Assembly: GCF_004210375.1 (NCBI RefSeq)
Contig: NC_134830.1
Span: forward strand, 47,621,094 to 47,685,093
Direction of reading: 5' to 3'
DNA: 64,000 nucleotides
Source: Tachypleus tridentatus
Lineage: Eukaryota; Arthropoda; Merostomata; Xiphosura; Limulidae
In this document: positions 13,263 through 25,163 of the stretch, one piece after another
Layout of the letters: each line of letters starts with the position of its first letter
How positions within the stretch are numbered: position 1 is the stretch's first letter
Notes under the pieces: generated by a model
Database searches by the model: none
The model's input: the letters and a program-made list of their open reading frames with translations, nothing else
Told to the model about the DNA's origin: nothing
Position numbers and translations under genes: made by a program

Positions 13263-14839
13263 AAGCGTCTAGGAAACAGTGAAGTGAGAAATTACATTTC
13301 ACATCTGTGTTTTGTCCGACTAATCAGGTATACGTTTCTAAACAGAACCAATCGGGCGCACTAGACGATGAAAGGCAAAAATATTGTTTGACGTGCTATG
13401 AAAAATTACAGTTTAAAGTTAGTTTAAATGCCAGAAAGTGGGAAACTTTACAAAACTAATAGACCTTACGTGTATTGTTACACCTGCTTACTGCCATATT
13501 TCACTAAAAATATAAACATAATTTTTTTATGAAGAACAAATAAGTCAAAAAGAGACTGCGATTTAACACTAGGTTCTATGTTATAGTTTAAACCTCGTGC
13601 TGTTCTATCCGCTTTAGATAAAAATTTCGCTGTTTTCACTCATGTAAGGCTCAATAAAATAGTATTTAAAGGGGCAAGAAAGTCTGGAAAATGTGTAAAT
13701 GTCTTTCGTTAAACTAAGAGAAAAAACATTGTTAGAATAGGGTCGTATAACAAATATGTTAACTTCGAATTTTAATGACAGCAGTGACATCCAAGCAGAT
13801 GCCTAACAAAGAAAGAAAGAGTGAAATAATAAAAATAAATAAATGAATCAAAAATAAAACAATAGAATACTTATATGAATATCTTGTGAATCATGAAAAT
13901 GGAAAACATGAAAAAGCAAGCTATTTCTTAAAAGAAAACTATTAAATGAAACACTTAAAAGAAATCGCTTATTTATATAATTCAAAATAACACATTTGAA
14001 TGAAACTTTTATATGTAGTAAATGTTTCTTTGATATTGTTGTAAGCTATATTTTTGTGGTATTTTCAAGTAAAATCTGCTGGTTTTCTGAGAATTATGAC
14101 GAAGACAGATCTACAAATAACTATAGAGTCGTTCAGGAAACAAGGAACAAATAATTTAACTGACTTCCTAAAGCGTATGCGAAGTAATGACACTGGAAAA
14201 AGTTGAAAAACTGAAAGCAATGGTTATTATTTTAATATAAGTTTACAACTTTTACAGTGAGAAAAATATTTTTTTTAAACAGATACGAAATTCCAAATAT
14301 TTTCAAGTAATAAGGTTTTAACAGTAAAAAAAAAATTATGTATTTAAATCAACTTTCAACAATCTTGGTATTGTGGAACCAAACTAGATCTATTAACGAA
14401 GCGACGTAAGGCCAACAATCTTAGTATTGTGGATCAGGCTAGGCCTATTAACAAAGTAACCTGAGACTAAGGTGGTAAGAAAAGTTATTTATGTAGAAAC
14501 AAAAAGAAAAGCCATTGTAAATTCTAGCTTGCATAAAAAATAAATCTTTTTTACTAGGTTGTGCTTATTTTCCCACAGCTTTCTCTCTATCGCGATAGAC
14601 CGTTGCCTATTTGTTTCTTTATTTTCGTGCAAAGCTACAAGAAAAGTGTACAGAGGAAGCAGTTAACACGATTTACCGCCAACTATTGGGTTACCTAACT
14701 AAAGTTGAATCCACTTTTACTGAACAACACCATATTGATACAAGTTTTGATGAATCTAACAGAACTCATTAAAATTACAAACTTGTTTCTATATACATTT
14801 GGTGTTATAACATGATAGCAGATGTAAACTTCATTTTAG
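13263..14839. other. AT-rich sequence with one degenerate SINE scrap
   Basis: Mostly unique AT-rich DNA. At about 14609-14700 a minus-strand remnant resembles the SINE family A tail and body (TTCGTGCAAAGCTAC, then CCGCCAACTATTGGG) but with heavy loss. No gene recognised. Confidence 0.45.
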
Positions 14840-15116
14840 TTTGTTTGTTTTGGAACTTCGCACAAAGCTACTCGAGGGCTATCTGTGTTAGCCGTCCGTA
14901 ATTTAGCAGTGTAAGACTAGAGGGTAGGCAGCTAGTCATCACCACCCACCGCCAACTCTTGGGCTGCTCTTTTACCAACGAAAAGTGGGATTGACCGTCA
15001 CATTATAACGCCCCCACGGCTGGGAGGGCGAGCATGTTTGGCGCGACTCGGGCGCGAACCCGCGACCCTCAGATTACGAAGCGCACGCCTTAACACGCTA
15101 GGCCATGCCAGGCCCC
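14840..15116 (-). mobile_element. Near full-length SINE, family A, with target-site duplication
   Basis: The complete tail, body and tRNA-like head read on the minus strand, ending at the GGCCTGGCATGGCC-type 5' terminus. It is flanked by a 10-bp repeat with one mismatch, TTCATTTTAG (14830-14839) and TTTATTTTAG (15117-15126). Confidence 0.9.
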
Positions 15117-15126
15117 TTTATTTTAG

Positions 15127-15611
15127 ATTACATGTGTTTATCTACTACCTTTAGTTGCTCTTTACTTACAAATATTTAGGTTAACCATCACATTATTAAT
15201 ACACCCTTAATACTTATAAATATATAATACATACTTCAAAATTGATACGTAATACACCCTTTAATAAACAAATTCATAATTCACCCTTTAACACATAAAT
15301 ACACAATAAGTCTTCTAACACACATAAATACATAATATACCCTTCGACAAAGACAATTTATTGCTTCAATACACATTCACTTAAATAAAAAGTAAAATCA
15401 CGGAAGGAAAAGAAATCTCAAAGCTACTTACTAAGATCAATTCCAACTCGTGATAAGGTCTAATTCCAAACAGATATAAAAAAATTTATAAGATGAAAAC
15501 AAAATTCATTAGATCAAAATAAATTAAATTCATCACGTCAAAATAAATTAAATTCATCACGTCAAAATAAATTAAATTCATCTATCACAAAAACAGCAAA
15601 ACAAAATGTTT
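15127..15611. other. AT-rich spacer with a short tandem motif
   Basis: Weak repeats of AATACACCCTT/ACACATAAATAC occur at 15190-15350, and about three copies of ATTCATCACGTCAAAATAAA at 15520-15580. No gene recognised. Confidence 0.5.
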
Positions 15612-15622
15612 CAACACAAAAT

Positions 15623-15895
15623 GGCCCGGCATGGCCAGGTGGGTTAAGGTGTTCGACTCTTAATCTGAGGGTCGTGGGTTCGAATCCCGGTGGTACCAAA
15701 CATGTTCGCCCCTTCAGCCGTGGGGGCGTTATAACGTGAAGGTCAATTCCACTATTCGTTGGTAAAAGAGTGGTCCAAGATTTGGCAGTGGGTGGTGATT
15801 ACTAGCTGCCTTCCCTCTAGTCTTACACTGCTAAATTAGGGACGGCTAGCGCAGATAGCCCTCGAATAGCTTTGTGCAAAATTAAAAAAAACAAT
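15623..15895 (+). mobile_element. Full-length SINE, family A, with target-site duplication
   Basis: The 5' end GGCCCGGCATGGCC, box B-like GGGTTCGAATCCC, the family body and an A-rich 3' end are all present. It is flanked by the 11-bp repeats CAACACAAAAT (15612-15622) and CAACACTAAAT (15896-15906), with one mismatch. The anticodon-loop-like segment reads CTCTTAA here and CTCGTAA in other copies. Confidence 0.92.
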
Positions 15896-15906
15896 CAACA
15901 CTAAAT

Positions 15907-17830
15907 AAAATTGACTACGAAAACAAACTTGAATTAATTGGAAAATAAATCAGATTTAAGTTTTAACCTTCATGTTTTATCTTCTAAGTTAGAAGAACTA
16001 AATAAGAGAATAACTAGAAGAATAAAATTGAAAAGAGTATACTGTTCTACACGTTAGTTGTATAATGTTAAATATATTATACATTTTTCAAGAAATTCAA
16101 GGAGCACGACGTTTTGAATGTCTTCCGCCTTTTGTCTTCAAGTCCTCAACGCTCGTGTTTATACAACAGGCAGTTGCCGTTCATTCAGCTTAGTTTCAGC
16201 AATACCAATACTCTACCTAATCAACCTGTCAAACAATACAGTAATGCTGCTCTTCTCAGTTTATGGATCCTTCACTGCTGAATGTGGTAATGCAAAACTA
16301 GTCTAACGCAGAAGTAGATGCATCGACTGGCAACACATCTACATCCTTGAGGTAGGACCAGGCCTGGATGTTTGGTGGTTTTGTAGGATGATAAATCTGA
16401 TTAGCTCAAGCGTCAGTAGGAAAGGAAATATTCTCAAATGGATTCTCTGGAACGTTAGCTAGTTGAAGAAAAATAGACTGACTGTGGCTGAATGCTGACC
16501 ATTACTAATTAATGTCTAGATTCAAGTTCAAAGGATGACAAAGTTTGTAACTGGTCGCAGTTGAGCGTGAAGGTAGAGAGAGGAGTCATAACACTTGGTT
16601 ATGACCATGAACTAGGCTTAAAGAAGTCGAAAACGTTTTGATTTCTTAGTTTGTTTATTTTTTATTTCCGCGTTCTCTGTTGCTTCTGCTGGTCAACCGT
16701 GACACACATGTTAAACACTTGGGGCCAACCTCATTACCTATCCCATTATCTGGTTTTTGCAAATAGGGACAAGGAATGAGGGATGCTACTACTCTGTCCC
16801 TAATTAAAGTAGACGTTACTAGCCTCACCTTTGACCAGTATCCTCTGACAATGCTTCCATTATTTTTTCTTGAGGAATTTCTTCCATTTACAAATTGTGT
16901 AAAAGGTGCAGTTGGAATTACAAGGTTTGCTTGCAATAATTGTACTTTCCACCTTGTTTTATAACAAGTTAATCCTGCATATTCATGTTTAAAACTTCAC
17001 CTTGTAATAAATCGACATTAAGAATATATTCAGTAAAACTATTTGCTTGTCAAATTACATGACCTAAAATATTATAGCCAAATAAAACATTGGCCGCATT
17101 AATCCACATATTTGTTATGATATTCGTAAAGTTTGTATACTTCTGACGTTTTATTTAGTTATCAATATTTTAACTTAAAACTAAAAATATTTCTTGCACT
17201 ATACTTATGAGAAACACCAGACAAAACTATGCCCTTTAAAAAGCTCCAAATAAACTAGTATTTCGTCTTTCAGAAGCACCTGAAAAATGTCTCAATGTTA
17301 ACACTAACAAATTATCATAGTTTAATGAAAACTGTGGTATACTGTATCTATATAGATTATGTGCTTGCGTTTGTCTGTTTCTCTCTTCGGAATTTTTCTC
17401 GCAAATTTGTCGAACAAAGGCTATAAATATCATATCGTTAGAAAATGCTTTGTCCAAAGATCACGGATTACATATTGGCTTTTCCATTCAGATAGACCTT
17501 ACTTGCATTTTGATTGGTCACATTTTTAATACAAATATGCTACAAGATTGTTATTGTTATTGTAGGTTATTGTTGTCAACACCTGAAAACTGGCTTTTCC
17601 TTTGCAAAGTATTTCGCACAAACAACACTAAACCTGTGTGTAATTTTATTAAAAATAAACATTACACTAAACAAAATTACTATCGGTTGTTTCAACTTAT
17701 TTAGTTTTAAAATACGCATTACGCATGCTTAGTTCATTCAAAACATTATGCTTAGCACTTTGTGGACATGCATTAAATGTTTCTGCATATTCAGCTACGT
17801 CTGTCTTCATTATAACTTTACATTCACTCT
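15907..17830. other. Unique sequence, several unrecognised ORFs
   Basis: ORFs of 62-93 codons occur at 16118-16306 (+), 16655-16936 (-), 16776-16964 (+), 17236-17457 (-) and 17450-17704 (+). None has a domain or motif I recognise. This is the longest stretch left of the receptor gene without an array, so an unrecognised exon or an old element remnant is possible. Confidence 0.4.
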
Positions 17831-17840
17831 ACTTTGTAAT

Positions 17841-18181
17841 TTGGCCCGGCATGACCAAGCGCGTTAAGGTGTGCCACTCATAATCCCAGGGTCGCGGGTT
17901 CGCGACCGCGTCGCGCCAAACATGCTCCCCCTCCCAGCCGTGGGGGCGTTATAATGTGACGGTCAATCCCACTATTCGTTAGTAAAAGAGTAGCCCAAGA
18001 GTTGGCGGTAAGTGGTGATGACTAGCTGCCTTTCCTCTAGTCTTATACTACTAAATTAGGGACGGCTCGGTGCAGTGGGCTAACAACCTCCTCATTTAAA
18101 AAAAACCTGTTGAAGAATCCGCAAGTGATTGCGACCCTATGTTTCTTGATGGAATCGAGTGGTGAATGAATGAATGAATGA
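17841..18181 (+). mobile_element. Chimeric SINE: family A head and body joined to a different 3' tail
   Basis: The head and body of family A (from GGCCCGGCATGACC) run normally to GGGACGGCT near 18066. There the usual tail is replaced by an unrelated segment (GTGCAGTGGGCTAACAACC, then GATGGAATCGAGTGG) ending in a (TGAA)n microsatellite. The flanking repeats ACTTTGTAAT (17831-17840) and ACTTTGCAAT (18182-18191) enclose both parts, so they inserted as one unit. Confidence 0.8.
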
Positions 18182-18191
18182 ACTTTGCAAT

Positions 18192-18477
18192 GATTTATAT
18201 TAACTTCATTCTATAAACTCCTATAAACAACGTTTAGCCTCTTGTTATTATTTACTACGAGTATTATTCCTCGTTTTTTTTTAGTTTCTTTTTTTCAACT
18301 CATAAAAGTCTCATATAGTGAACTCTCAGAACTGGTTAGTATTTTCTACACCATTATAAATACCATTACTAGACTCTGTTGTTTATTTTACTTGTAGTTT
18401 TTGTTAAAAAGAAAAGTACGTGAAACTGACAAAAAAAAAAGAAAATTCAAGTACAGGACATGAAAACTACCGCAGTA
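18192..18477. other. AT-rich unique sequence
   Basis: Nothing recognisable. Confidence 0.5.
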
Positions 18478-18830
18478 GGATCAACGGTCAGGATATGTAG
18501 GTTATTGTCACCCATTCTCTATCTTCGACTGTTTGCCAGTAGGATTGAGGGTCAGGATATGTAGGTTATTGTCACCCATTCTCTATCTTCGACTGTTTGC
18601 CAGTAGGATTGAGTGTCAGGATATGTAGGTTATTGTCACCCATTCTCTATCTTCGACTGTTTGCCAGTAGGATTGAGGGTCAGGATATGTAGGTTATTGT
18701 CACCCATTCTCTATCTCTGACTGTTTGCCAGTAGAATCAAGGGTCATATGTAAGTTACTGTTATCCTTTCCCTAACTCTGACTATTTTCTGGTAGAATTA
18801 AAGGTCAGGATATGTAGCTGATTGTCAAAC
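18478..18830. repeat. 64-bp minisatellite, about 5 copies
   Basis: GGTCAGGATATGTAGGTTAT recurs at 64-bp spacing. The first four copies are almost identical and the later ones diverge. Confidence 0.95.
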
Positions 18831-19264
18831 ATTCTTTGACTGAACTGATTCCAATTTTGAAACTGTGAATATTTTTTATTTATTTTAAGAACGCGTTTTA
18901 TTATTTTCCTCATAGCGTCATATTATTAATCAAGAACATTAGCACTCTCCTAGTTTAAGTTGCATGGTGGTTGACCTATTTGAAACCTAATAAAGACAAC
19001 ATTATTATATATAGTAGTTGAAGGGCAGAATGGATAAGTAACTTATATCAAAGAATTAGGTTACAAAACAAAAATAAATTAGAAGTGATGTTTTTCCTGC
19101 AGTGATTCACAAGTCATTTGAATGTAAGAAATCTCTGTAACTAATCTTGTACAGCACCAGACATGCTGTTGAATAAAGTATTCAGTTTTATTTCTAGCTG
19201 TATCTTTGATAAACAGTCTACGATTCTATTTTCAGGTGAAAATTCAAACTTTCAAACGACCCAT
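18831..19264. other. Unique spacer
   Basis: No recognisable feature. Confidence 0.45.
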
Positions 19265-19640
19265 TATTCCTAGCCCCAACACAGATATCTGAAGATAATC
19301 TTTCTAGTCTCAACATACAGATATCTCAACCTAATATTCATAATCCTAATATACAAATACTTCAATCTAATATTTCTAGCTTCAACATACAGATATCTTA
19401 ACATTATATTCTAATCTGAACATAATGTTCCTAGCTTCAACATATGAAAATCTTAACATATTATTCATTGCCTCAACACTCAAGTAACCATCACGGTATT
19501 TCTGGCCTCAACATAAAGATAACTCAGCATAGATTTCCTAGTCTCAACATACACATATCTCAACATATCCTGAACAATCAGGTAGCTCAATCTATCATTG
19601 TAAATCTCAACGTTCAGATAACTCAGCCTTTCTCTTCATC
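19265..19640. repeat. Diverged ~37-bp minisatellite
   Basis: Copies share CTAGTCTCAACATACAGATA and ATCTCAACCTAATATTC. They are strongly diverged. The 85-codon ORF at 19444-19701 reads through the array and is not considered a gene. Confidence 0.8.
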
Positions 19641-21624
19641 GTGTCTCAAAGAAAGGGAAAACACCTTGATCGTGGAAAGATTGCAACAGAAGATATGTTA
19701 AATAACTGGAACTGGTTCGTGCAATGAATGGTCAAGCACTGAATATCTTGTGACGTCCTAAAACAGTCACATAAGATGTTTTAGGAGCAAAATTAAATGT
19801 ATAAAGAAGTAAGATAATTGTCAAAAAATAACTGTTATAGTAGAGATAGTCAACTACTGTTAAAATGTTTTATAGCAATGAGACCATATCAAGGTTATTA
19901 AACGCACAAGAATTTAACAGTAATACAAAACTGGTAAACTTACATTAATGCCACATTAATGTAAAACTGGTAAATTTCTAAGAATGTAACAGAAACTTAA
20001 CTATGGTAAACCTACAAAAGAGTAACTAGCTCTAAAATGGTAAACCTTCATTACTGTATCGAAAAACAAATTTTATGTGAAACGTCTAGTTTTCGTATTT
20101 GTCAAAGTTTAGCTGACGTTAAACCATTCAGTGATATAAAACATGTTTCACTTTAAAGTACCCGAGAAAAATATACTATATCTAAATTTACGTGAGGTTT
20201 GATACTAAATATTACATTGTTTGTATTTATATTTTTATGATTAACTCTAGCCCATTCAATCTACCTGGTAATGAATGTAGCTAATGAAATACTATTTTAA
20301 TTTTACATTTGAGGTATATTTTCCGTCATTGAGTGTGAGAATATCAAGTCTCGGAACGTTTGATCAGTTTAGAAGATTGCGGTTAGTCTAAGTCCATATA
20401 ATAACTTAAAATAATACCGATAATAAAGTTAAAATAATAAAATTAATAATTAAAAAATACTCTTAGAGATAATAACATGAAAGTGATAAAATAAATATAT
20501 GTAAACACTTATCATAACTCAGATGAACGTTTAAAGCGAACTGATAATTTGCAGGATAGCAGTTTGATAAAACTAATATTATATATATAAAATAAGGGAT
20601 AAGTAAAAGTAAAGAATTTATTTTATGGAGTTGGACAGTAACAAACCGCAAGGCGTTAGATCTCATAATAAAACAAGTGAAGTCGTTTTTAACAGAAACT
20701 TGAACGAAGACTACTCGTGAAAGTAATTATTTTGTTTATTTATAGTGTAATTTTAAAATATAAATTGTTCTCTAATTAATAGATATGAGGATATTTAAAA
20801 TCTAACAAAAAACTTAACATGTTGGTCTGACAAGGGGAGAGTTTGTACGCCAAATCCACATATGTTCAAGGATTGCAGTGCCATCTATCAATTTAAAACT
20901 GTACAAATAATAAGTTTTTTGTTAATGAAATACATATAATTGACGAAAAATAAGATAGATAAATCTCTATTTATCTACGTATTCCTTTTTATCAAGTACA
21001 TAACTACACAATGAGCTGTACGTGTTACTAAAACTTTTAGGATAAATGTCTCGCTTTTATTTAGAAGAAATTAGAAAAGTTCGTTGACTCCCCACTGACA
21101 GACGAGAAGATACGTTCTGGAGACATCTTGGTGGAAACATAAACACCAAAACACACCAAACTACCCCTGACTTAAAAGTCAATGGGAAATGTAACTACTG
21201 ACGCTACTCCCCATGCTACTTTGAATTCCTTATGAGGGGATTTAGAGGGATTTGGAAAGCATCCCCGAAACGGAGGTTCTCGCTGGGTTCATCAAAGTAT
21301 CGTATCTCTCTACTTGTAAAGATGGAATGGTGCTACGTACCAATCATCTAAGTTTTACGTTTAACATATCAATATCCCTGCCTCTATCAAGTTAGGATAT
21401 CAACATTTTAAAATAGAGCAATACATTTCTAATCTTACAAATATTTCCTGTAGTTGCGATTTGGACTAAAGATAACGACGTCTACGAGTGTCAGCTGGAC
21501 TTTCACTGTGTTAACTGTAATGGTTTCCGTTTCTCTTACTTTCGTTCTTGTCCTGAGTGGGTGAAGAAGAAAGAGGTACAGCATTGAAAACTGTCAATAA
21601 CATTTCGCACCTCTATACTCTCTT
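19641..21624. other. Unique sequence
   Basis: AT-rich with a GC-richer patch at about 21060-21350. No coding similarity, RNA gene or mobile element that I recognise. Confidence 0.4.
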
Positions 21625-24175
21625 AATTAATATTATAGTATCTTCATCTACACTCACTAATTAACATCACAGTAAGTTTATCTACACTCACTAATTAATA
21701 TCACAGTAAGTTTATCTACACTCACTAATTAATATCACAGTAAGTTTATCTACACTCACTAAATATTATCACAGTAAGTTCCTCTACATTCGCCAATTAA
21801 TATCACAGTATGTTCCTCTATATTCACCAACTAATATCACTGTATGTTCATCTACACTTACAAATTAATATTATATTAAGTTCCTCTACACTCACCAATT
21901 AATATCACAGTATTTTCTTCAACATTCACCAATTAATATCAAAGTATGTTCCTCTACACTAACCAATCAATGTTACACTATATTCACCAATTAATATTTC
22001 AGTATGATCCTCTATACTCACAAATTAATATCACTATACTCACAAATTAATATCACAGTATATTCCTCACATTCACTAATTAATATCACATAGTATGTTC
22101 CTCTACACTCATGAATTAATATGACAATACGTTCCTCTACACTCACTCTACACTCATTAATATCACAGTACACCCTTCTACTCTTAGCAATCAATACCAC
22201 AGTATTTTACTCTACACACACTAATCAATATCACAGTATGTTTCTCTTCATTCAGTCATTAATATCACACTTAGATCCTCTATACTCACTAATTAATATC
22301 ACAGTAAGTTTTTCTACATTTACCAACTAATATCACAGTATGTTCCTCTACATTCACTAATTAATATCACGCTATGTTCCTCTACATTCACCAAATAATA
22401 TCACAGTACGTTTGTTTACACTCACCAATTGATATCACAGTATATTTTCTACATTCACCAATTAATATAAGAGTATGTTTCTCTACATTCACCAAGTAAT
22501 ATCAGTGTATGTTCCTCTACACTCACCAATTAATATTACAATAAGTTTTTATACACTCATTAATTAATATCACAGTATATTTCTTAAACTTCATCAGTCA
22601 ATATCACAGTATGTTCCTATACACTAACCAATCAATGTTACAATATGTTCCACTACATTCACCAATTAATATTACAGAATGTTCTCTATACTCATCAATT
22701 AATATCACAGTATTTTACTCTATACTCGCCAATCAATATCCCAGTATGTTACTCTATATTCATCAATTAATATCACAGATTGTTCTACAACGCTCACCAA
22801 CTAATATCACAGTGTATCCTTCTACACTTATCAATTAATACCAAAGTATGTTACTCTACACTCACCAATCGATATCACAGTATGTTCCTTTACATTCAAT
22901 AATTAAAATCACAGTATGATCATTTACGTACACCAACAAATATCACAGTATGACCCTTTACATTTACCAATTAACATCACAATATGTTCGTTTATATTCA
23001 CCAATCAATAACACAGTATGTTCCTTTACACTCAATAATTAATATCACAGTATGTTTTTTTACATTCACCAATTAACATCACAGCTTATTTGTTTATATT
23101 CACCAATTAATATCACAGTATGTTCATTTACATTCATCATTTAATATCACAATATGTTCCTCTACACTCAACAATTAATATCATAGTATGTTTTTAATCA
23201 ATTAATATTACAGTATGTTCCTCTTCTCTCACCAATTAATATCACAGTAAGTTACTCTAGATTAACCAGTTAATATTACAGTATGTTCCACTACACTCAC
23301 TTATCAATATCACAGTAAGTTTCTATTCACTAACTAATTAATATCACAGTAAGTTTCTATTCACTAACTAATTAATATCACAATATGTTCCTCTACACTC
23401 ACAAATTAATATTACAGTATGCTCCTCTACTCTGACCAATTATTATCACAGTATATTCCTCTGCATTCACCAATTAATATCACAGTATGTTCTTTTGTCT
23501 TCACCAATAATAATATCGCAATATGTTTGCATACACTCACCAATTAATATCACTATATGTTTCTCTACATTCACTAATTAATACCACAGTACGTTTGTCT
23601 ACACTCACACATTGATATCATAGTATGTTTTCTACATTCACCCATTAATATCAGACCATGTTCCTCTACATTCACCAGCTTATATCAGTGTATGTTCCTC
23701 TGCACTCACCTATTAATTAACACAGTATAATCCTTTACATTCACTAATAAATACCACAGTATGTTCATTTACATTCACCAATTAATATCACATTATTTTC
23801 CTCTACATTCATCAATTACTATCACAATATGTTACTCTACACTCAACAATTAATATTACAGTATGTTCCTCTTTACACACCAATTAATATTACAGTAAGT
23901 TCGTCTAGACTCACCAATTAATATCACAATAGATTCCTCCACACGCAACAATTAATATCACAATAGTTCCTCTACACGCAACAATTAATATCACAATATG
24001 TTGCTCTACACTCACCAATTAATATCACAGTTTATTCTTCTACATTGACCAATTAATATCACAGTACGTTCTTTTATAGTCATTAATTAATATCACAGTA
24101 TATTCCTCTATATTTACCAGTTAATATCACAGTATTTTACTCTATACTCACCAGTTAATATCACAATATGTTCCT
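21625..24175. repeat. Large 34-bp minisatellite array upstream of the receptor gene, about 75 units
   Basis: The unit core AATTAATATCACAGTATGTT is followed by CCTCTACACTCACC. Units are diverged by substitutions and indels. It ends about 600 bp before the start codon of the tachykinin-type receptor, so it borders the presumed promoter region. Confidence 0.95.
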
Positions 24176-24777
24176 GTCGTTATACATTAGTGCAGGTATC
24201 TTTTGTTTCTGTTACATTGTTATACATACAGTGACGCTCTCCTTTATTTCTGGTACATTGTTAAATGTGCAGTCATGGTACTCTTCACTTGTGGTATCTT
24301 GTTGTACATACAGTGGTGATTCAAGTTACAGTAGATAAAAACCCCAGTAATTACATGTTTTTCTAATAGAAAAACGACATAATGAGTTTCAACATCTGTT
24401 TATAATCACCAGTTCTTCCATTTACTTCCGAAGTTTATTTCCGGTTTTTCATCCCATAATGGTATGAGTTAATGAGCTCTCCGATTACCACAATGTTATT
24501 GGATCGAACTTCAACACGTCTGAGTTTGCGCGTATTTCTCAAATTCTTCAAGTCTTTCAGAAGGCTAGTAGCATTCCTATTGGTAGAATAGTTATGTAAT
24601 CCTCTCTGAAAGTGGACTCTCTTTTACTCTACAGTTTACCATCAAAGTATCTTTCCTCCTAGACGTTTCCCTTTATGTTTTACTTAAAAACAAGAGTTTC
24701 CAAGTCCAATGATCACCGATATTTATATTAAAAAATTAACAGTTAACATTTTACTCAGCTAGTCAGCGAAATCTACA
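24176..24777 (+). other. 5' flank and probable 5' UTR of the receptor gene
   Basis: A short repeat (TTGTTATACATACAGTG-like, 24176-24310) is followed by about 460 bp of unique sequence up to the start codon at 24778. The start context ACAATGG is favourable. I cannot place a transcription start or a TATA box with confidence. Confidence 0.5.
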
Positions 24778-25163
24778 ATGGCTGATCTCACTTGTGATGA
24801 AAACTGTACATCTGGGAACTTTAGCGAAGACCCACATGAAAATGTTTTTATTTTGCCTTGGTGGCAGCAAACACTTTGGAGCCTGGTGTTCGGAGGCATG
24901 GTTCTAGTAGCCATGGGGGGCAACATGATAGTCATCTGGATTGTTCTGGCCCACAAAAAGATGAGAACAGTCACTAACTATTTTCTAGTGAACCTGAGTC
25001 TAGCAGATACTATGGTGTCCACACTAAATGTTATTTTTAACTTCATTTACATGCTGAACAGCGACTGGCCCTTTGGTAGAGCTTTCTGTAAAATTTCCAA
25101 CTTCATTGCTATTGTTTCTGTGTCTGCCAGCGTGTTCACTCTTATGGCTATATCAATTGATAG
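24778..25163 (+). CDS. Receptor exon 1: N-terminus to TM3
   Basis: It encodes residues 1-128 and two bases of R129. The start Met is followed by a short extracellular tail with two N-glycosylation sequons, then LPWWQQ, TM1, TM2, the ECL1 DWPFG motif, the conserved TM3 Cys, and TM3 ending in SID(R). The exon stops inside the DRY motif. The donor is AG|GCAAGT, a GC donor in an otherwise ideal context. Confidence 0.93.

Noticed and set aside
15623..15700. tRNA gene
   Set aside because: This and the similar segments at 49709, 50601, 54350 and 7585 are tRNA-like heads of SINEs: each continues into the shared SINE body and most lie between target-site duplications.
16118..16964. Possible coding exons in the unique region
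   Set aside because: I translated the region in several frames and found no recognisable domain; splice sites were not convincing.
24759..24974. Minus-strand ORF opposite receptor exon 1
   Set aside because: A shadow of the real exon on the other strand.
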